A stretch of DNA of 64,000 nt. Source: Halorubrum rubrum. GTDB lineage: Archaea > Halobacteriota > Halobacteria > Halobacteriales > Haloferacaceae. Shown here one piece after another: positions 35,783-44,772 of this stretch. The number at the start of each line of letters is the position of its first letter. Position 1 is the stretch's first letter. A model generated the notes under the pieces. It was not told the origin of the DNA, ran no database searches, and saw only the letters and a program-made list of their open reading frames with translations. Position numbers and translations under genes: made by a program. The stretch is from contig NZ_JANHDM010000001.1 in NCBI RefSeq assembly GCF_024494685.1, positions 62,001-126,000 of the forward strand. Reading direction: 5' to 3'.

Positions 35783-36817
35783 CTAGTCTTTCAACTCGAG
35801 GCGCCGACCCTCTGCCGCACTCGCCCTGGCTGTGTCGACGATACGGTGTGCCTCACGACAGAAGACCGGGTCCAGTGGTCCCTCCGGTCCACTGCCGTTC
35901 TCGAAGCAGTGCGCGAGGTAGTGGGCGAGGTCCCGGTAGTGCGGTTCCAGGTCGTCGGGTGCGATCGCGTATCCCTCGGGTTCGTCCGCGGTGGTGACTC
36001 GTATTCTGTGCTCCCTGTCACGGTTACTGATCGATCCCTCGGTACCGACGATGTCGTATCCCTTAGCTGGCATCGGCTGAACCTCCCAAGGATTCGTTAG
36101 CATCCGCCACGTCGTCTGAAGGGTTGAGAGACCCTCGTCGTAACGACAAATCGTCGCGCTCTGGACGTTGACATCCTCGTTCGGTGGCGTGTACGACTCC
36201 GCGGTGACGCTCTCGGGGAGTTCACCGCCCCGGAACCACGTCGAAAACGTCGACCCGTAGCCGAGATAATCGAGCATCGCACCGCCGCCTTCCTCGGGAT
36301 CGTAGAACCAGCTGTCGCCCGGCGGTGCGCCGGCGTTTCCACCGTAGTACTGGATCTCGACGACGTCACCGATAGTGCCGTCATCCACGAGACGTTTGAG
36401 CGTGTGTCGTTCTGGATCCCAGGCGGCCGGCCAGTTGATGAACAAGCGCCCGTCGCGGCCGGCCATCGCATCGATCATCCGGTCAGCCTGGTCGAGCGTG
36501 ACAGCGAGTGGCTTCTCGATCACGACATGGGTATCGTACGGTGCCACGCGCTCAACGAAGTCGGCGTGCTCTGCGTTCCGTGGGCACCCCATCACAACGT
36601 CGGGATCGGTTTCCTCAAGTGCCCGATCAAGGTCGTCGTAGACGACGTCCGCGGACAACGACAGCGATGATGCGGCCTCGTCGATGGACCCTGTTGACGT
36701 CGACGGGTCCTCATCGCACACGCCGACGACCGCGAAGTCGGGGTGGTTCCGGAACCATCCGAGGTTTGTGTTCATGTGCATCTGGTCGAAGTTCGCGCCG
36801 AGGCAGTGCCAGACCAT
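35783..36817 (-). CDS. Gfo/Idh/MocA family oxidoreductase
   Basis: 344 aa. The N-terminus MVWHCLGANFDQMHMN has a degenerate dinucleotide loop (GANFDQ instead of GxGxxG). The rest is standard: VVMGCPRNAEHADFV, VIEKPLAVTLDQAD, and the sheet domain with GGGAMLDYLGYGSTFSTWFRG. It is the second oxidoreductase of the cluster, in the opposite direction to the one at 34519, and may catalyse a paired oxidation and reduction with it. A strong Shine-Dalgarno precedes it. Confidence 0.87.
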   Translation of the reverse strand: MVWHCLGANFDQMHMNTNLGWFRNHPDFAVVGVCDEDPSTSTGSIDEAASSLSLSADVVYDDLDRALEETDPDVVMGCPRNAEHADFVERVAPYDTHVVIEKPLAVTLDQADRMIDAMAGRDGRLFINWPAAWDPERHTLKRLVDDGTIGDVVEIQYYGGNAGAPPGDSWFYDPEEGGGAMLDYLGYGSTFSTWFRGGELPESVTAESYTPPNEDVNVQSATICRYDEGLSTLQTTWRMLTNPWEVQPMPAKGYDIVGTEGSISNRDREHRIRVTTADEPEGYAIAPDDLEPHYRDLAHYLAHCFENGSGPEGPLDPVFCREAHRIVDTARASAAEGRRLELKD

Positions 36818-36825
36818 ACGTTAGA

Positions 36826-36833
36826 ACCTCCTT
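36826..36833 (-). promoter_or_regulatory. Strong Shine-Dalgarno before the 36817 gene
   Basis: The minus strand reads AAGGAGGT ending 8 nt before the ATG at 36817. A full consensus site is uncommon in haloarchaea, where most first genes are leaderless. It supports this start and implies a transcript with a 5' leader. Confidence 0.7.
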
Positions 36834-36981
36834 GGCGGATTGGAGACGCCGTCCGATACCGATGACTGTTCAACGATTCGTTGGCCGTATCTACTGTTAG
36901 GTACCATCATTGTCGGGTTTTTCGTCGTATTCGTTTTTCTTCGCCGAAGGATTCAACACGCCTACCTCTGATGTGACCGGT

Positions 36982-37785
36982 ATGTACTCCCCCCTCGGCC
37001 GCCTCCGTCGACCCGAATTCACGGGTGACCGACGGTGCTGGCCGTGTACCGTGGTCAATGGTATACTGATCGGACTCCTCGTCGGCGGCGTCGCACTCGT
37101 GACCCCCCTGGGGGCGACACTCCTCGCTGTCGTCGGCTGTCTCGGTATCTGGCTTCGGGGTTACTTGGTGCCCTACACGCCCCGGTTTGCCCCGTATCTC
37201 GTGAAGCCACTGCCTTGGGATCCCTTCCACGCAACTCCGGGGAGTGATTCCCTCGCCGCGGCGGAGGACGCAGACGGAGCAGCGGTCATGGAAGCACTCG
37301 CCGAGGCGGACGTCGTTCGGTTGACGCCGGAGTCGCTTGAGCTCGACAACTCCTTCTACGAGGCGTGGCAAGCCGAAATGGAGCGCCTTGCCGCCGTCGG
37401 TAACGAGAAACTCGCCGACACGACCGTCAGCGTGAGTCCGGCAACGGCTGCCGTCGACGTTCATCGTTCGGGGGAGCAAACGTACATCGTCTTGTCGGAC
37501 GGGTCCACGTCGATAGCGGGTGAGACATGGCTGCGACGGCCGGTGGCTGTCGTCGAAACCGCAGCGGCGCACACGCTCGCCGAGTGGGGTGTCGACTCGG
37601 CGGTGCGTCCGTTCGCTGCCCACGCCCTCGGATTGTTTCTGGATACCTGCCCCGAGTGCGGGGGTGACGTGACAGAGCGGCCGGCCTCTGGCTGCTGTGG
37701 TCCGCCCGAACGGGGTCCCAGTGGTGAACTCCTGCAGGCCCGGATGTGTGAATCCTGCCACGTCCGGTACCACGTCTTCGAGTGA
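36982..37785 (+). CDS. Haloarchaeal membrane-associated protein with C-terminal zinc-finger-like cysteines
   Basis: 267 aa from ATG 36982 (MYSPLGRLRRPEFTGDRRCWPC). One long hydrophobic stretch or hairpin (about 24-58) is followed by a globular domain and ends with CPECGG...CCGPPE...CESCHVRYHV, probably one zinc site of two CxxC pairs. I do not recognise a named family. It is not clearly part of the sugar pathway; it lies between the second oxidoreductase and the sulfatase. Confidence 0.65.
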   Translation: MYSPLGRLRRPEFTGDRRCWPCTVVNGILIGLLVGGVALVTPLGATLLAVVGCLGIWLRGYLVPYTPRFAPYLVKPLPWDPFHATPGSDSLAAAEDADGAAVMEALAEADVVRLTPESLELDNSFYEAWQAEMERLAAVGNEKLADTTVSVSPATAAVDVHRSGEQTYIVLSDGSTSIAGETWLRRPVAVVETAAAHTLAEWGVDSAVRPFAAHALGLFLDTCPECGGDVTERPASGCCGPPERGPSGELLQARMCESCHVRYHVFE

Positions 37786-37798
37786 TCGCATCTATCGA

Positions 37799-39220
37799 TT
37801 ACTCCCGGAGGACTTTCTGTGACCACATCGAGATCATGTCGTCGGTCTCCTCCATCCACTGTGCTAGCTCATTCTGGAGGCGTTCTCTCGTCTTCTGGTA
37901 CTGGGGATTGTCGATGACGTTCAACAGTTCGTCCGGGTCGCGTTCTAGGTCGTACAATTCGTCTTTATCGGGCGGGTTGTAGACGTACTTGTAGCGGTCC
38001 GTTCTGATCATTCGTTGTGAGTACAGGCCGAACTCGTCGCCGTGGTACTCCGCGAACAGTGAGGTCGGCCAGTCCGCCGGTTTTTCACCACGGAGGAGCG
38101 GGAGGAGGCTTCGCCCGTCGATACCTTCGGGCGGTTCGAGTCCAGCTATCTCCAAAAACGTCGGCATCAAGTCGAGGAGGCGGACGAACTCCTCACACGT
38201 CGATTCGGGTTCGACGACGTCGGGCCACCGCACGATCAGCGGGACGTGGTAGGTGTCTTCGTACATCATCGGACCCTTGTTGAATTGCCGGTGGCTCCCG
38301 GTCATGTCTCCGTGGTCGGCCCCGTGGATGACGACGGAATCGAGGCCGAGTCGGTCGATCGTATCGAGGATCCGACCGATCTGGTCGTCGATGAACGTAA
38401 CGAAGCCGAAGTACTTCGCGATCGCCTCGCGCCATTCCGCCTCACTGAGGTCTTCGACGCCGCGATACCCGAGGTAGGCCTCGTGAACCGCTGGCTTGTT
38501 TCCATAGGGGTCCTGGAACGAGTCCCAGAGGTCTATTTCGTCGGGATCGTACAGTGACGCATACGGTTCCGGGACCGTGTAGGGGTGGTGTGGTCCGGGA
38601 AAATCAGTCCGGTGGAAACACGATCCGTCCCCTTCGGCCCACTCCTCAAGGCGTTCGATGGTCTTCTCGGCGAGGTAATACGTGCGGGTGGCCTCCGGAG
38701 GAATCGGTGTCTTGGCCGCGATGAGGGTTGGATCCCGGTTCGACGTGAATATCGTCTCTTCCAGACTGATATCGTCGGGGTCAATACTCTGTTTTTTCTG
38801 ATACTCTCTGAAATCCGTGTTCGCGGCGTCGTGGTGGCCGTCCCCCCCGCCCAGATACTGGAAGCCGAACTCCTCGGGACGTTGATTCCGACCGACGTGC
38901 CACTTACCGAGATAAGAGTTGTCGTAGCCCGCGTCTGCGAGCATCTCGCCGAACGTCGGGATCTCCTCCGGGAAGTCGGTCCGAATCGCGTCCGGCTCGT
39001 GACAGTTATTCATCATGCCGTGATTGTGGGGATACAAGCCTGAGAGCAGCGACCCACGCGCAGCCGTACAGATACTGATCGGTGTGTACGCTCGCTCGAA
39101 GTACATCCCCCCGTTGGCAAGGCGATCGATGTTTGGAGTGTCGACATCCGGACCGTCAGGATGCGTGACGTCGAAACGTTCCTGGTCAGTGAGCAAAAGC
39201 AGGATGTTCGGATCGCTCAT
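37799..39220 (-). CDS. Sulfatase (alkaline-phosphatase superfamily)
   Basis: A 473-aa type I sulfatase. The formylglycine site is CTAAR with Cys51, i.e. C-x-A-x-R rather than the commoner C-x-P-x-R. Metal ligands come from LLLTDQERFD at the start and HGADHGDMTGSH later; LGKWHVGRNQRPEEFGF carries the Lys/His pair. No signal peptide is seen, so it should act inside the cell on an imported sulfated substrate, consistent with the adjacent sugar importer. A maturation enzyme or anaerobic equivalent is not in the window. A palindromic TATA lies upstream. Confidence 0.9.
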   Translation of the reverse strand: MSDPNILLLLTDQERFDVTHPDGPDVDTPNIDRLANGGMYFERAYTPISICTAARGSLLSGLYPHNHGMMNNCHEPDAIRTDFPEEIPTFGEMLADAGYDNSYLGKWHVGRNQRPEEFGFQYLGGGDGHHDAANTDFREYQKKQSIDPDDISLEETIFTSNRDPTLIAAKTPIPPEATRTYYLAEKTIERLEEWAEGDGSCFHRTDFPGPHHPYTVPEPYASLYDPDEIDLWDSFQDPYGNKPAVHEAYLGYRGVEDLSEAEWREAIAKYFGFVTFIDDQIGRILDTIDRLGLDSVVIHGADHGDMTGSHRQFNKGPMMYEDTYHVPLIVRWPDVVEPESTCEEFVRLLDLMPTFLEIAGLEPPEGIDGRSLLPLLRGEKPADWPTSLFAEYHGDEFGLYSQRMIRTDRYKYVYNPPDKDELYDLERDPDELLNVIDNPQYQKTRERLQNELAQWMEETDDMISMWSQKVLRE

Positions 39221-39565
39221 AAATTGATATGTAATTATTTTTTGGCGTATAATTATACCTTATTACCACGAACATTGTATACTGGAGGGGCTTTTTGAAT
39301 CGTCGGTCGACCGATCCGTCCGCCGACACGTGAAACCGTCCTGACGGACCACGTTCGGTGGCGTCGGTCGTGGGCGTGACAGCCGATTCGGCACGATCCA
39401 ACTCGTAGATGGCGACCGGCTCGTGGCTGAGATCTGGCAGCCCACGTCTTCAGGCGCGAGGCGAGGTCCGAGCGAAGCGTCCTGCCGAATGCCTCGTTTC
39501 GCCTCCGAACGGAAGGCGATCCGTTTCCCTGTGACCTGCTGCCTTCGGCGGCTATCGGACGGCTC
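39221..39565. other. Non-coding stretch between sulfatase and PLP genes
   Basis: 345 nt. It holds the sulfatase promoter (GTATAATTATAC, a perfect palindrome at 39247-39258, 27-38 nt before the ATG). A later part near 39445-39480 begins CAGCCCACGTCTTCAGGCG, which recalls the right end of haloarchaeal IS605-type elements; no transposase frame remains. Otherwise I see nothing coding. Confidence 0.4.
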
Positions 39566-40825
39566 TCAACCGTTCTGTTCGTCGACGTCGGGACCGCCGT
39601 CAGTCACTGCCGCGCTGTCGCCACGGACGTTCGCACGGATTCGGTCGACCACATAGTCGACCTCCTTCGCCGAAAGGCACATCGGGTTGACGGTAAACCG
39701 TTGGTCCGCGAGGTCGTCGGCCCCAACGAACACGCGCGGTTTCTCCTGTTTGAGCGCCAGCAGGAGTTCGGCGGTCGTCACGGGGGCAAGGGACTCGTCA
39801 ACGTCGACGATGACGGTCGGCGTGACTGACTTCTTACTATCGTCGATCGATGTCGAGAGCACGTCAACCTCACCCAGCGCCGCGGCGATGCTGTCGGCCC
39901 GTCGACGCCACTTGGTTCGAGTCGCTTCGTGATCCTCCTCAATGAACAGGTCTAACGCGGTCAGTAGACCGACGAGCTCCTCCTTACCGACCTTGAGCGG
40001 CCGCCCGATACCCTGCTCGGGGACACCATCGATCTTGTTGGTATCGACGAGTCGCTCGGGGGGATCCCAGATCTCGGGGGCGGCGTGCATGTCGAGGTGT
40101 TGGAAGGCAACCGATTCGATGAGATCACGGCGCCCGGCAAGAAAACCGGTCGACTGGGGACCACGGACCGCCTTACCGCCACTAAACGCCACTAGATCGG
40201 CACCTTGCTCCGTGAACCACGAGAGATTCTCGATCGGCGGGAGTTCCGCCGCAGCGTCGACGATGACCGGGACGTCGTGATCGTGTGCGATCTCACAGAC
40301 CTTGGCCAGGTTTGGCGTGGCGTAGTCCTTGTAAATATGGGCGACGGCGACGGTTTCTTCGCCTATCGCGTTGGCGTACTCCCAGGGCTCGACGTCGCTG
40401 GATCCCGTGCCGATACGTCGATCATTACTCCCGATATCACTGATCGTGGCACCGGAACCTCGGATCGCGTGGTCGTAACCGGTGCGGTGGGTCCGGGGCA
40501 TCACGACCTCGCTTGGGATATCCTTCGTGTCCGGTAGCTGTGACATGACCCCTGGATCCGAACCGGCGATACAAGCGGCAGTCCCGAGGAGAAGCGCGCT
40601 CGCCGCACCGTTGGTCACGTAGCCAGCCTCGGCGCCGGTGGCATCAGCGATCCGATCGCTTGCGGCTGCTTGTAGATCAGAGAGTCGGACGAAAGACTCG
40701 GCTGCCTGATTCATCGCCTGAAGCGCCTCCTTACGGATCAGACTCCCACCGATTCTAGTCTTGGTCCCGGACGCGTTCACAACCGTCGGGACACCGAGTT
40801 CGTCATAGACATCGTTGTTACTCAT
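39566..40825 (-). CDS. SelA/DgaE-like PLP-dependent enzyme
   Basis: A 419-aa fold-type I PLP protein of the SelA-like branch. The PLP Lys is Lys218 in LVAFSGGKAVRGPQSTG, preceded by VIVDAAAELPP with the cofactor Asp. The start GVPTVVNASGTKTRIGGSL matches the D-glucosaminate-6-phosphate ammonia-lyase and related sugar-acid lyase or racemase family. True selenocysteine synthase is unlikely: there are no other selenocysteine genes here. In a sugar operon next to RidA it probably eliminates ammonia or water from an amino-sugar acid. Its own promoter is the AT-rich stretch upstream. Confidence 0.8.
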   Translation of the reverse strand: MSNNDVYDELGVPTVVNASGTKTRIGGSLIRKEALQAMNQAAESFVRLSDLQAAASDRIADATGAEAGYVTNGAASALLLGTAACIAGSDPGVMSQLPDTKDIPSEVVMPRTHRTGYDHAIRGSGATISDIGSNDRRIGTGSSDVEPWEYANAIGEETVAVAHIYKDYATPNLAKVCEIAHDHDVPVIVDAAAELPPIENLSWFTEQGADLVAFSGGKAVRGPQSTGFLAGRRDLIESVAFQHLDMHAAPEIWDPPERLVDTNKIDGVPEQGIGRPLKVGKEELVGLLTALDLFIEEDHEATRTKWRRRADSIAAALGEVDVLSTSIDDSKKSVTPTVIVDVDESLAPVTTAELLLALKQEKPRVFVGADDLADQRFTVNPMCLSAKEVDYVVDRIRANVRGDSAAVTDGGPDVDEQNG

Positions 40826-41046
40826 GGACGAGACAACGATGAGTACTGATAAAAAATATGGGACGGGGGAAAGTCGGGATGGGCCGAACGGTCACTCTAC
40901 CGTTCACTCTGCGATCGTTCGTACCACACCCCTACCGTGTTCTGCCGCTCCCGATCTGGAAACGATCGTCTAACTTGCCTGAGAGAGTATAGCAATTTAC
41001 AAGTTCTAGTCGCTTCAATGGCTGACCTGAAAAATCGAGGCTAACG

Positions 41047-41766
41047 ATGGACGTTTTACTCGCCGGGGAGTCCTGGCACGAAGTCACCATGGAGGTCAAA
41101 GCAAGGGACGTGACGACGTCGAGCACGTACACGGAAGCAGGTGAGTATCTTATCGCCGCACTCGAGGCTACCGGCGCAGACGTAACCTACCAACCCAGCC
41201 ACGTTGCTGCTCAGGAGTTTCCCTCGACGCAGTCGGAGCTCGACAAGTTCGACGTGGTGATTCTGAGCGATATCGGCTCCAGATCGCTTCTTCTTACGCC
41301 TGCCGTGGCCGCCGGCAAACCGGAACCCAATCGACTGCAAGTACTTGCCGAGTACGTCGCCGACGGCGGTGCCGTCGGCATGATCGGTGGCTACATGAGC
41401 TACGCCGGCGAGCAGGGACAGGCCGGCTACGACAAGACACCGCTTGCGGATGTGCTCCCAGTAGAGATCGCTCATCACGACGATCGGATCGAACGCCCGG
41501 CTGGCGTCCACCCCCAAAATTGCGGAATCGAAGGGTTGCCCGAAGAGTGGCCGGCCGTACTGGGGTATAACAGGTTTACCGCAGACGACGAGGCGGACGT
41601 CCTCGCGACGGTCGACAACGACCCGCTCCTCGTAGTCGGCAATTACGGGGAAGGTAGTGCCTTTGCATTTGCGACCGACTGTGCGGAACACTGGGCCCCG
41701 AAGCCATTTCTCGAGTGGTCGTACCTTCCGGACATGTGGAGCGCCGTGTTGACACGTATAGAATGA
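41047..41766 (+). CDS. Class I glutamine amidotransferase-like protein
   Basis: 239 aa. The layout (VLLAGESWHEVTMEVK, FDVVILSDIGSRSLLL, LAEYVADGGAVGMIGGYMSYAG, and the end GEGSAFAFATDCAEHWAP) fits GATase1-like proteins of the COG5426/trehalose-utilisation-like group. The classical nucleophile Cys is absent at the GYMSYAG elbow, so normal amidotransferase activity is unlikely. Related genes occur in sugar-catabolic clusters. It is at the right edge of the island, divergent from the PLP gene. Confidence 0.72.
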   Translation: MDVLLAGESWHEVTMEVKARDVTTSSTYTEAGEYLIAALEATGADVTYQPSHVAAQEFPSTQSELDKFDVVILSDIGSRSLLLTPAVAAGKPEPNRLQVLAEYVADGGAVGMIGGYMSYAGEQGQAGYDKTPLADVLPVEIAHHDDRIERPAGVHPQNCGIEGLPEEWPAVLGYNRFTADDEADVLATVDNDPLLVVGNYGEGSAFAFATDCAEHWAPKPFLEWSYLPDMWSAVLTRIE

Positions 41767-42350
41767 ACCGACGATTGGCACGCGACAGCCAGAAAGAGAG
41801 TGGGTTCTCACGCCGTTGATCGGGTAACGGTGCCCCGTACTCGGAAATGTCGACGGTCCCGGCATGTTCAACGGCGTGATCACGCTCTTCACCGTAGCGC
41901 CCAACGAGTTCGCCGTGGAAGCGATCGGCGAGGATCATTTCGGTGGGTTCCCAGGGCTGGCTGATTCCCTCACCAGTAAGTCGCTCGCGCCGTTCGCCCT
42001 CTTGAACGGAATCGAATTCGTCAATTCAATAGCTTCACCTCGGACGTACGCGGATCGCAGGAGGGCTTCGATCCGCGTTCCGTAAAATAAGGAAATCAGG
42101 AGTGGTTGGACCTGATCGTTTCGGGCCACCTATACGTTGGGAGTCGTGGTTCGATAGCGGACTACGAGACATCCTTCGTCCTCACAGGCCCGACTGTGGA
42201 GATCAGCACATCGACACGCAGATTGACATCCTCCACATGGGTAGTGAACGGTTTCAGAGGGAGAAATTCGATTGCGCGGCAGAGCTTGGTTACTCCGAAT
42301 AGAACCGAGGGAGGGGGGTGCGTCCGACAAGACGGTGAGAATGGGAGGTG
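41767..42350. other. Gene-poor stretch with possible coding debris
   Basis: 584 nt without a supported gene. On the minus strand two short frames abut at an ATGA (near 41935): one with IEALLRSAYVRGEAIELTN (down from about 42129), the next starting MILADRFHGELVGRYGEERD. They read like pieces of real proteins but I cannot name them; they may be remnants of one decayed gene. Confidence 0.3.
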
Positions 42351-43366
42351 CCTACACAGCGAGGTCGTTACACCAGTAGAAGCGGCGATCAGTTGGATCC
42401 GAGAGCGGAGGGACGCCGTTCGGACTCCTCTTGGAATCCGTCCATCGCATCCACCCCCCAACTCGATCAGGTAGTTTCGCTGGTCCGCAGTCGATTCGGT
42501 AATCGTTCCCCTCTAAATTCGTCTCAATAGTAGAGATGTAGAACTCGACAGAGAACTCCGGTCCCTGATGGAATACCCATCCAAATCTGTCTCCTCGAAT
42601 GCCGGCACTGAACGTCAGATGGTTCCGAGTCCGGGCTTGAGTGTGTATCAGTTCGGGCGTCTCTGCGAGTACGCCTCGACCATCTCGGCGAAGAACTGAC
42701 GGTAGCTATGTTTGGAGTCGGAAAGAGACTCGTTACTCGCCTCTCGTTCCCATTCGTTGGGCTCAACGCCAATCTCGAACCCACGCTTCTCGGAGCCCTC
42801 GATACTCACGACGCGGGGTCTGATCGCGAAGAACTTCGCCCCTTTCAGTCCAGTCTCACTCAACCATTCGAGGACGCTCCGGTGTTCCGGCCGGAACTCC
42901 TCGGCGAGCCACATCGTGAATCCGGCGTTCTTTCCCGAGGAGTACGTCAGGAGCTTACCCGAGTGATCGTGGTCCGTTCGATTGTATTGGTTCTCGATAA
43001 CGACGGTCTCCCCAGTGTTCATCTCGCGTGCGACGATGTATCGGCGAGAAGTCGCCGACGGCTTCCTCCGCCCGTGCGTCCTCGATCTCTATCCCCAACT
43101 CGGACGCGAGCAGGTCGATGTTCTCTGTCAACCATCTCGTGAAATCCCGCTCTTCGTTTTCCCACACCGAGCGGAGGTCGTGCTCTTGGAGCGTAATCCG
43201 TTGAGGTTCGTTGCCGGACGCACCCCCTGCCCCAGGAGAGATTGGTGCGGAGCCGAAGAACATGACCACTGGTCCAGATGTAGAGGCTGTTCTGGGATCG
43301 TGTCTCGTTGATGGAGAACTGGATTCGCAGTCGGATGTCTCGACGATTTGCTGGACGCACCCCCCT
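42311..43366. repeat. 14-bp inverted repeats around the pseudogene
   Basis: AGGGGGGTGCGTCC at 42311-42324 is the exact reverse complement of 43353-43366, 1,056 bp end to end. A third, one-base-shorter copy in the right-hand orientation lies at 43216-43228. No target-site duplication is visible. They could be termini of a non-autonomous element. Confidence 0.5.
42351..43263 (-). pseudogene. Frameshifted DUF4268-type protein
   Basis: Three frames carry one protein. The first (from ATG 43263) has RITLQEHDLRSVWENEERDF and SELGIEIEDARAEEAVGDFS. A net +1 shift near 43044 leads to VAREMNTGETVVIENQYNRT, the D-x-E-x-Q-like nuclease core, and EEFRPEHRSVLEWLSETG. A second shift near 42650 leads to HLTFSAGIRGDRFGWVFHQG, ending at 42351. 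DUF4268 proteins are nuclease-like (PD-(D/E)XK) and often sit in defence loci. It lies inside 14-bp inverted repeats and close to the orc gene. Sequencing error is possible for either indel. Confidence 0.8.
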
Positions 43367-43473
43367 CTGCCCCCGTCTTCCAGCCAAAGTGTAGTAGAAC
43401 ACAAGAGAACCACGGACGGTTTTTAGGACGCTATCCCGTATAGAAGACAGGAAGACATGTAGGACACAGGGGA

Positions 43474-43481
43474 TTTATATA
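43474..43481 (+). promoter_or_regulatory. TATA box of the orc/cdc6 gene
   Basis: TTTATATA 23-30 nt before the ATG at 43504, in an AT-richer stretch (43380-43503) than its surroundings. The spacing suits a leaderless transcript. Confidence 0.6.
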
Positions 43482-43503
43482 CAATACCAGAAAACGGGAG
43501 CGT

Positions 43504-44772
43504 ATGAAGGCGTTCGGCGACGAGGACACGATCTTCGAGGACATGGACGTCCTCAACCCCAACGAGCAGACGTATCAGCCCGAGTCGCTGCCGGAGCGCG
43601 AGGTCGAACTCGATCAGATCCACTCTGCCCTCCGTCCGGCGACGATGGGCTCGACGCCACTCAACCTGATCGTATACGGTCAATCCGGGCAGGGGAAGAC
43701 CGTCGGAATCCGTCTCAAGACCGACCAGCTCCAGGAATATGCTGACGACTCCGAGATGGACCTCACCGTGGTTCACATTCGTTGTAAGGGCATGGACGGC
43801 TCCTACCACGTCCTGACGCATCTCGTCAAGCGGCTCCGTGAGAAGCGATTCGGCCCCGGTGAGGAGCTCCCGAGCGGTCACCAGCGGAAGACCCTCCTCA
43901 ACATGGTGATCGGGAACCTGGAGCAGGTCGGCGGAACGGTCATCGTCGTCCTCGACGAGATCGACGCCATCGGCGACGACGACTACATCCTCTACGAGCT
44001 CCCGCGGTCGAATCCGGACGGCGTCCGCCTCTCACTCATCGGGATCACGAACGATCTCCAGTTCCGCGAGAACCTCGACGCCGACGTCCGGTCGAGTCTC
44101 GGCGAGGATGAGGTTCGTTTCGAACCGTACGACGCTGATCAGCTCCGCAATATCCTCGCACGGCGTGCCGTCGGTGCCCTCCGGGACACGTATTTCCAGG
44201 ACGACATCGAGGACTACCAGCATCTCCGAAGTGAGATCCTGAGCGACGATACGATCCCGCTTGCTGCGGCGTTAGGCGCACAGGATACGGGAGACGCTCG
44301 CGAGGCGATCCGTCTGCTGTTCCGTGCAACCCGGTTTGCCGACGATAGGGGTGAGACGACCGTCACAGAGGAGCACGTGCGTGAAGCACGTGACTTCCTC
44401 GAGACGAAGGCCATCGAGTCAGGGATTCAGACACTCCCGAATCAACGAATGCTCGCGCTCATGGCGGTTACGTATCACGGAATACACGACGACACACCCG
44501 TGACGACGACGCCGATCTACACCCAGTACAAGACCTTCTGTGAGCACGTGGAGGTGAACGTCCTCTCGAACCGCCGGTTCCGTGACCGGCTCAACGATCT
44601 CGCCGATACGAACGTGCTCAATAAGCGGCAGGGTCGGGGTCGTGGCGACGAGAATCAGTACTCGCTTGCGGTCGATCTTGATACGGCGCTCGAGAACCTC
44701 CCGAAGGAATCGGAGCGGCTCGGGGTCGTTGCAAAGGTTCTTCGAGAACAGGGCGGTGTTACAGATAACTGA
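43504..44772 (+). CDS. Orc1/Cdc6-type replication initiator ATPase
   Basis: 422 aa. The AAA+ core has Walker A GQSGQGKT (residues 59-66) and Walker B VIVVLDEIDAIG, sensor 1 in LIGITNDLQF, and EAIRLLFRATRFA as the sensor-2 helix. The C-terminus is a winged helix (about 315-400) for origin binding. Haloarchaea have many orc genes, several carried by plasmids or integrated elements. It lies between a decayed gene and a CRISPR array; an origin might be in the AT-rich upstream gap, but I saw no convincing repeated ORB motifs. Confidence 0.9.
   Translation: MKAFGDEDTIFEDMDVLNPNEQTYQPESLPEREVELDQIHSALRPATMGSTPLNLIVYGQSGQGKTVGIRLKTDQLQEYADDSEMDLTVVHIRCKGMDGSYHVLTHLVKRLREKRFGPGEELPSGHQRKTLLNMVIGNLEQVGGTVIVVLDEIDAIGDDDYILYELPRSNPDGVRLSLIGITNDLQFRENLDADVRSSLGEDEVRFEPYDADQLRNILARRAVGALRDTYFQDDIEDYQHLRSEILSDDTIPLAAALGAQDTGDAREAIRLLFRATRFADDRGETTVTEEHVREARDFLETKAIESGIQTLPNQRMLALMAVTYHGIHDDTPVTTTPIYTQYKTFCEHVEVNVLSNRRFRDRLNDLADTNVLNKRQGRGRGDENQYSLAVDLDTALENLPKESERLGVVAKVLREQGGVTDN

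Noticed and set aside
39566-40825. Selenocysteine synthase (SelA) identity for the PLP gene
   Set aside because: No selB, tRNA-Sec or selenoprotein genes are in view, and the sugar-operon setting fits a DgaE-like lyase better.
43380-43503. Replication origin with ORB repeats upstream of orc
   Set aside because: The stretch is AT-richer but I could not find two or more convincing ORB copies.
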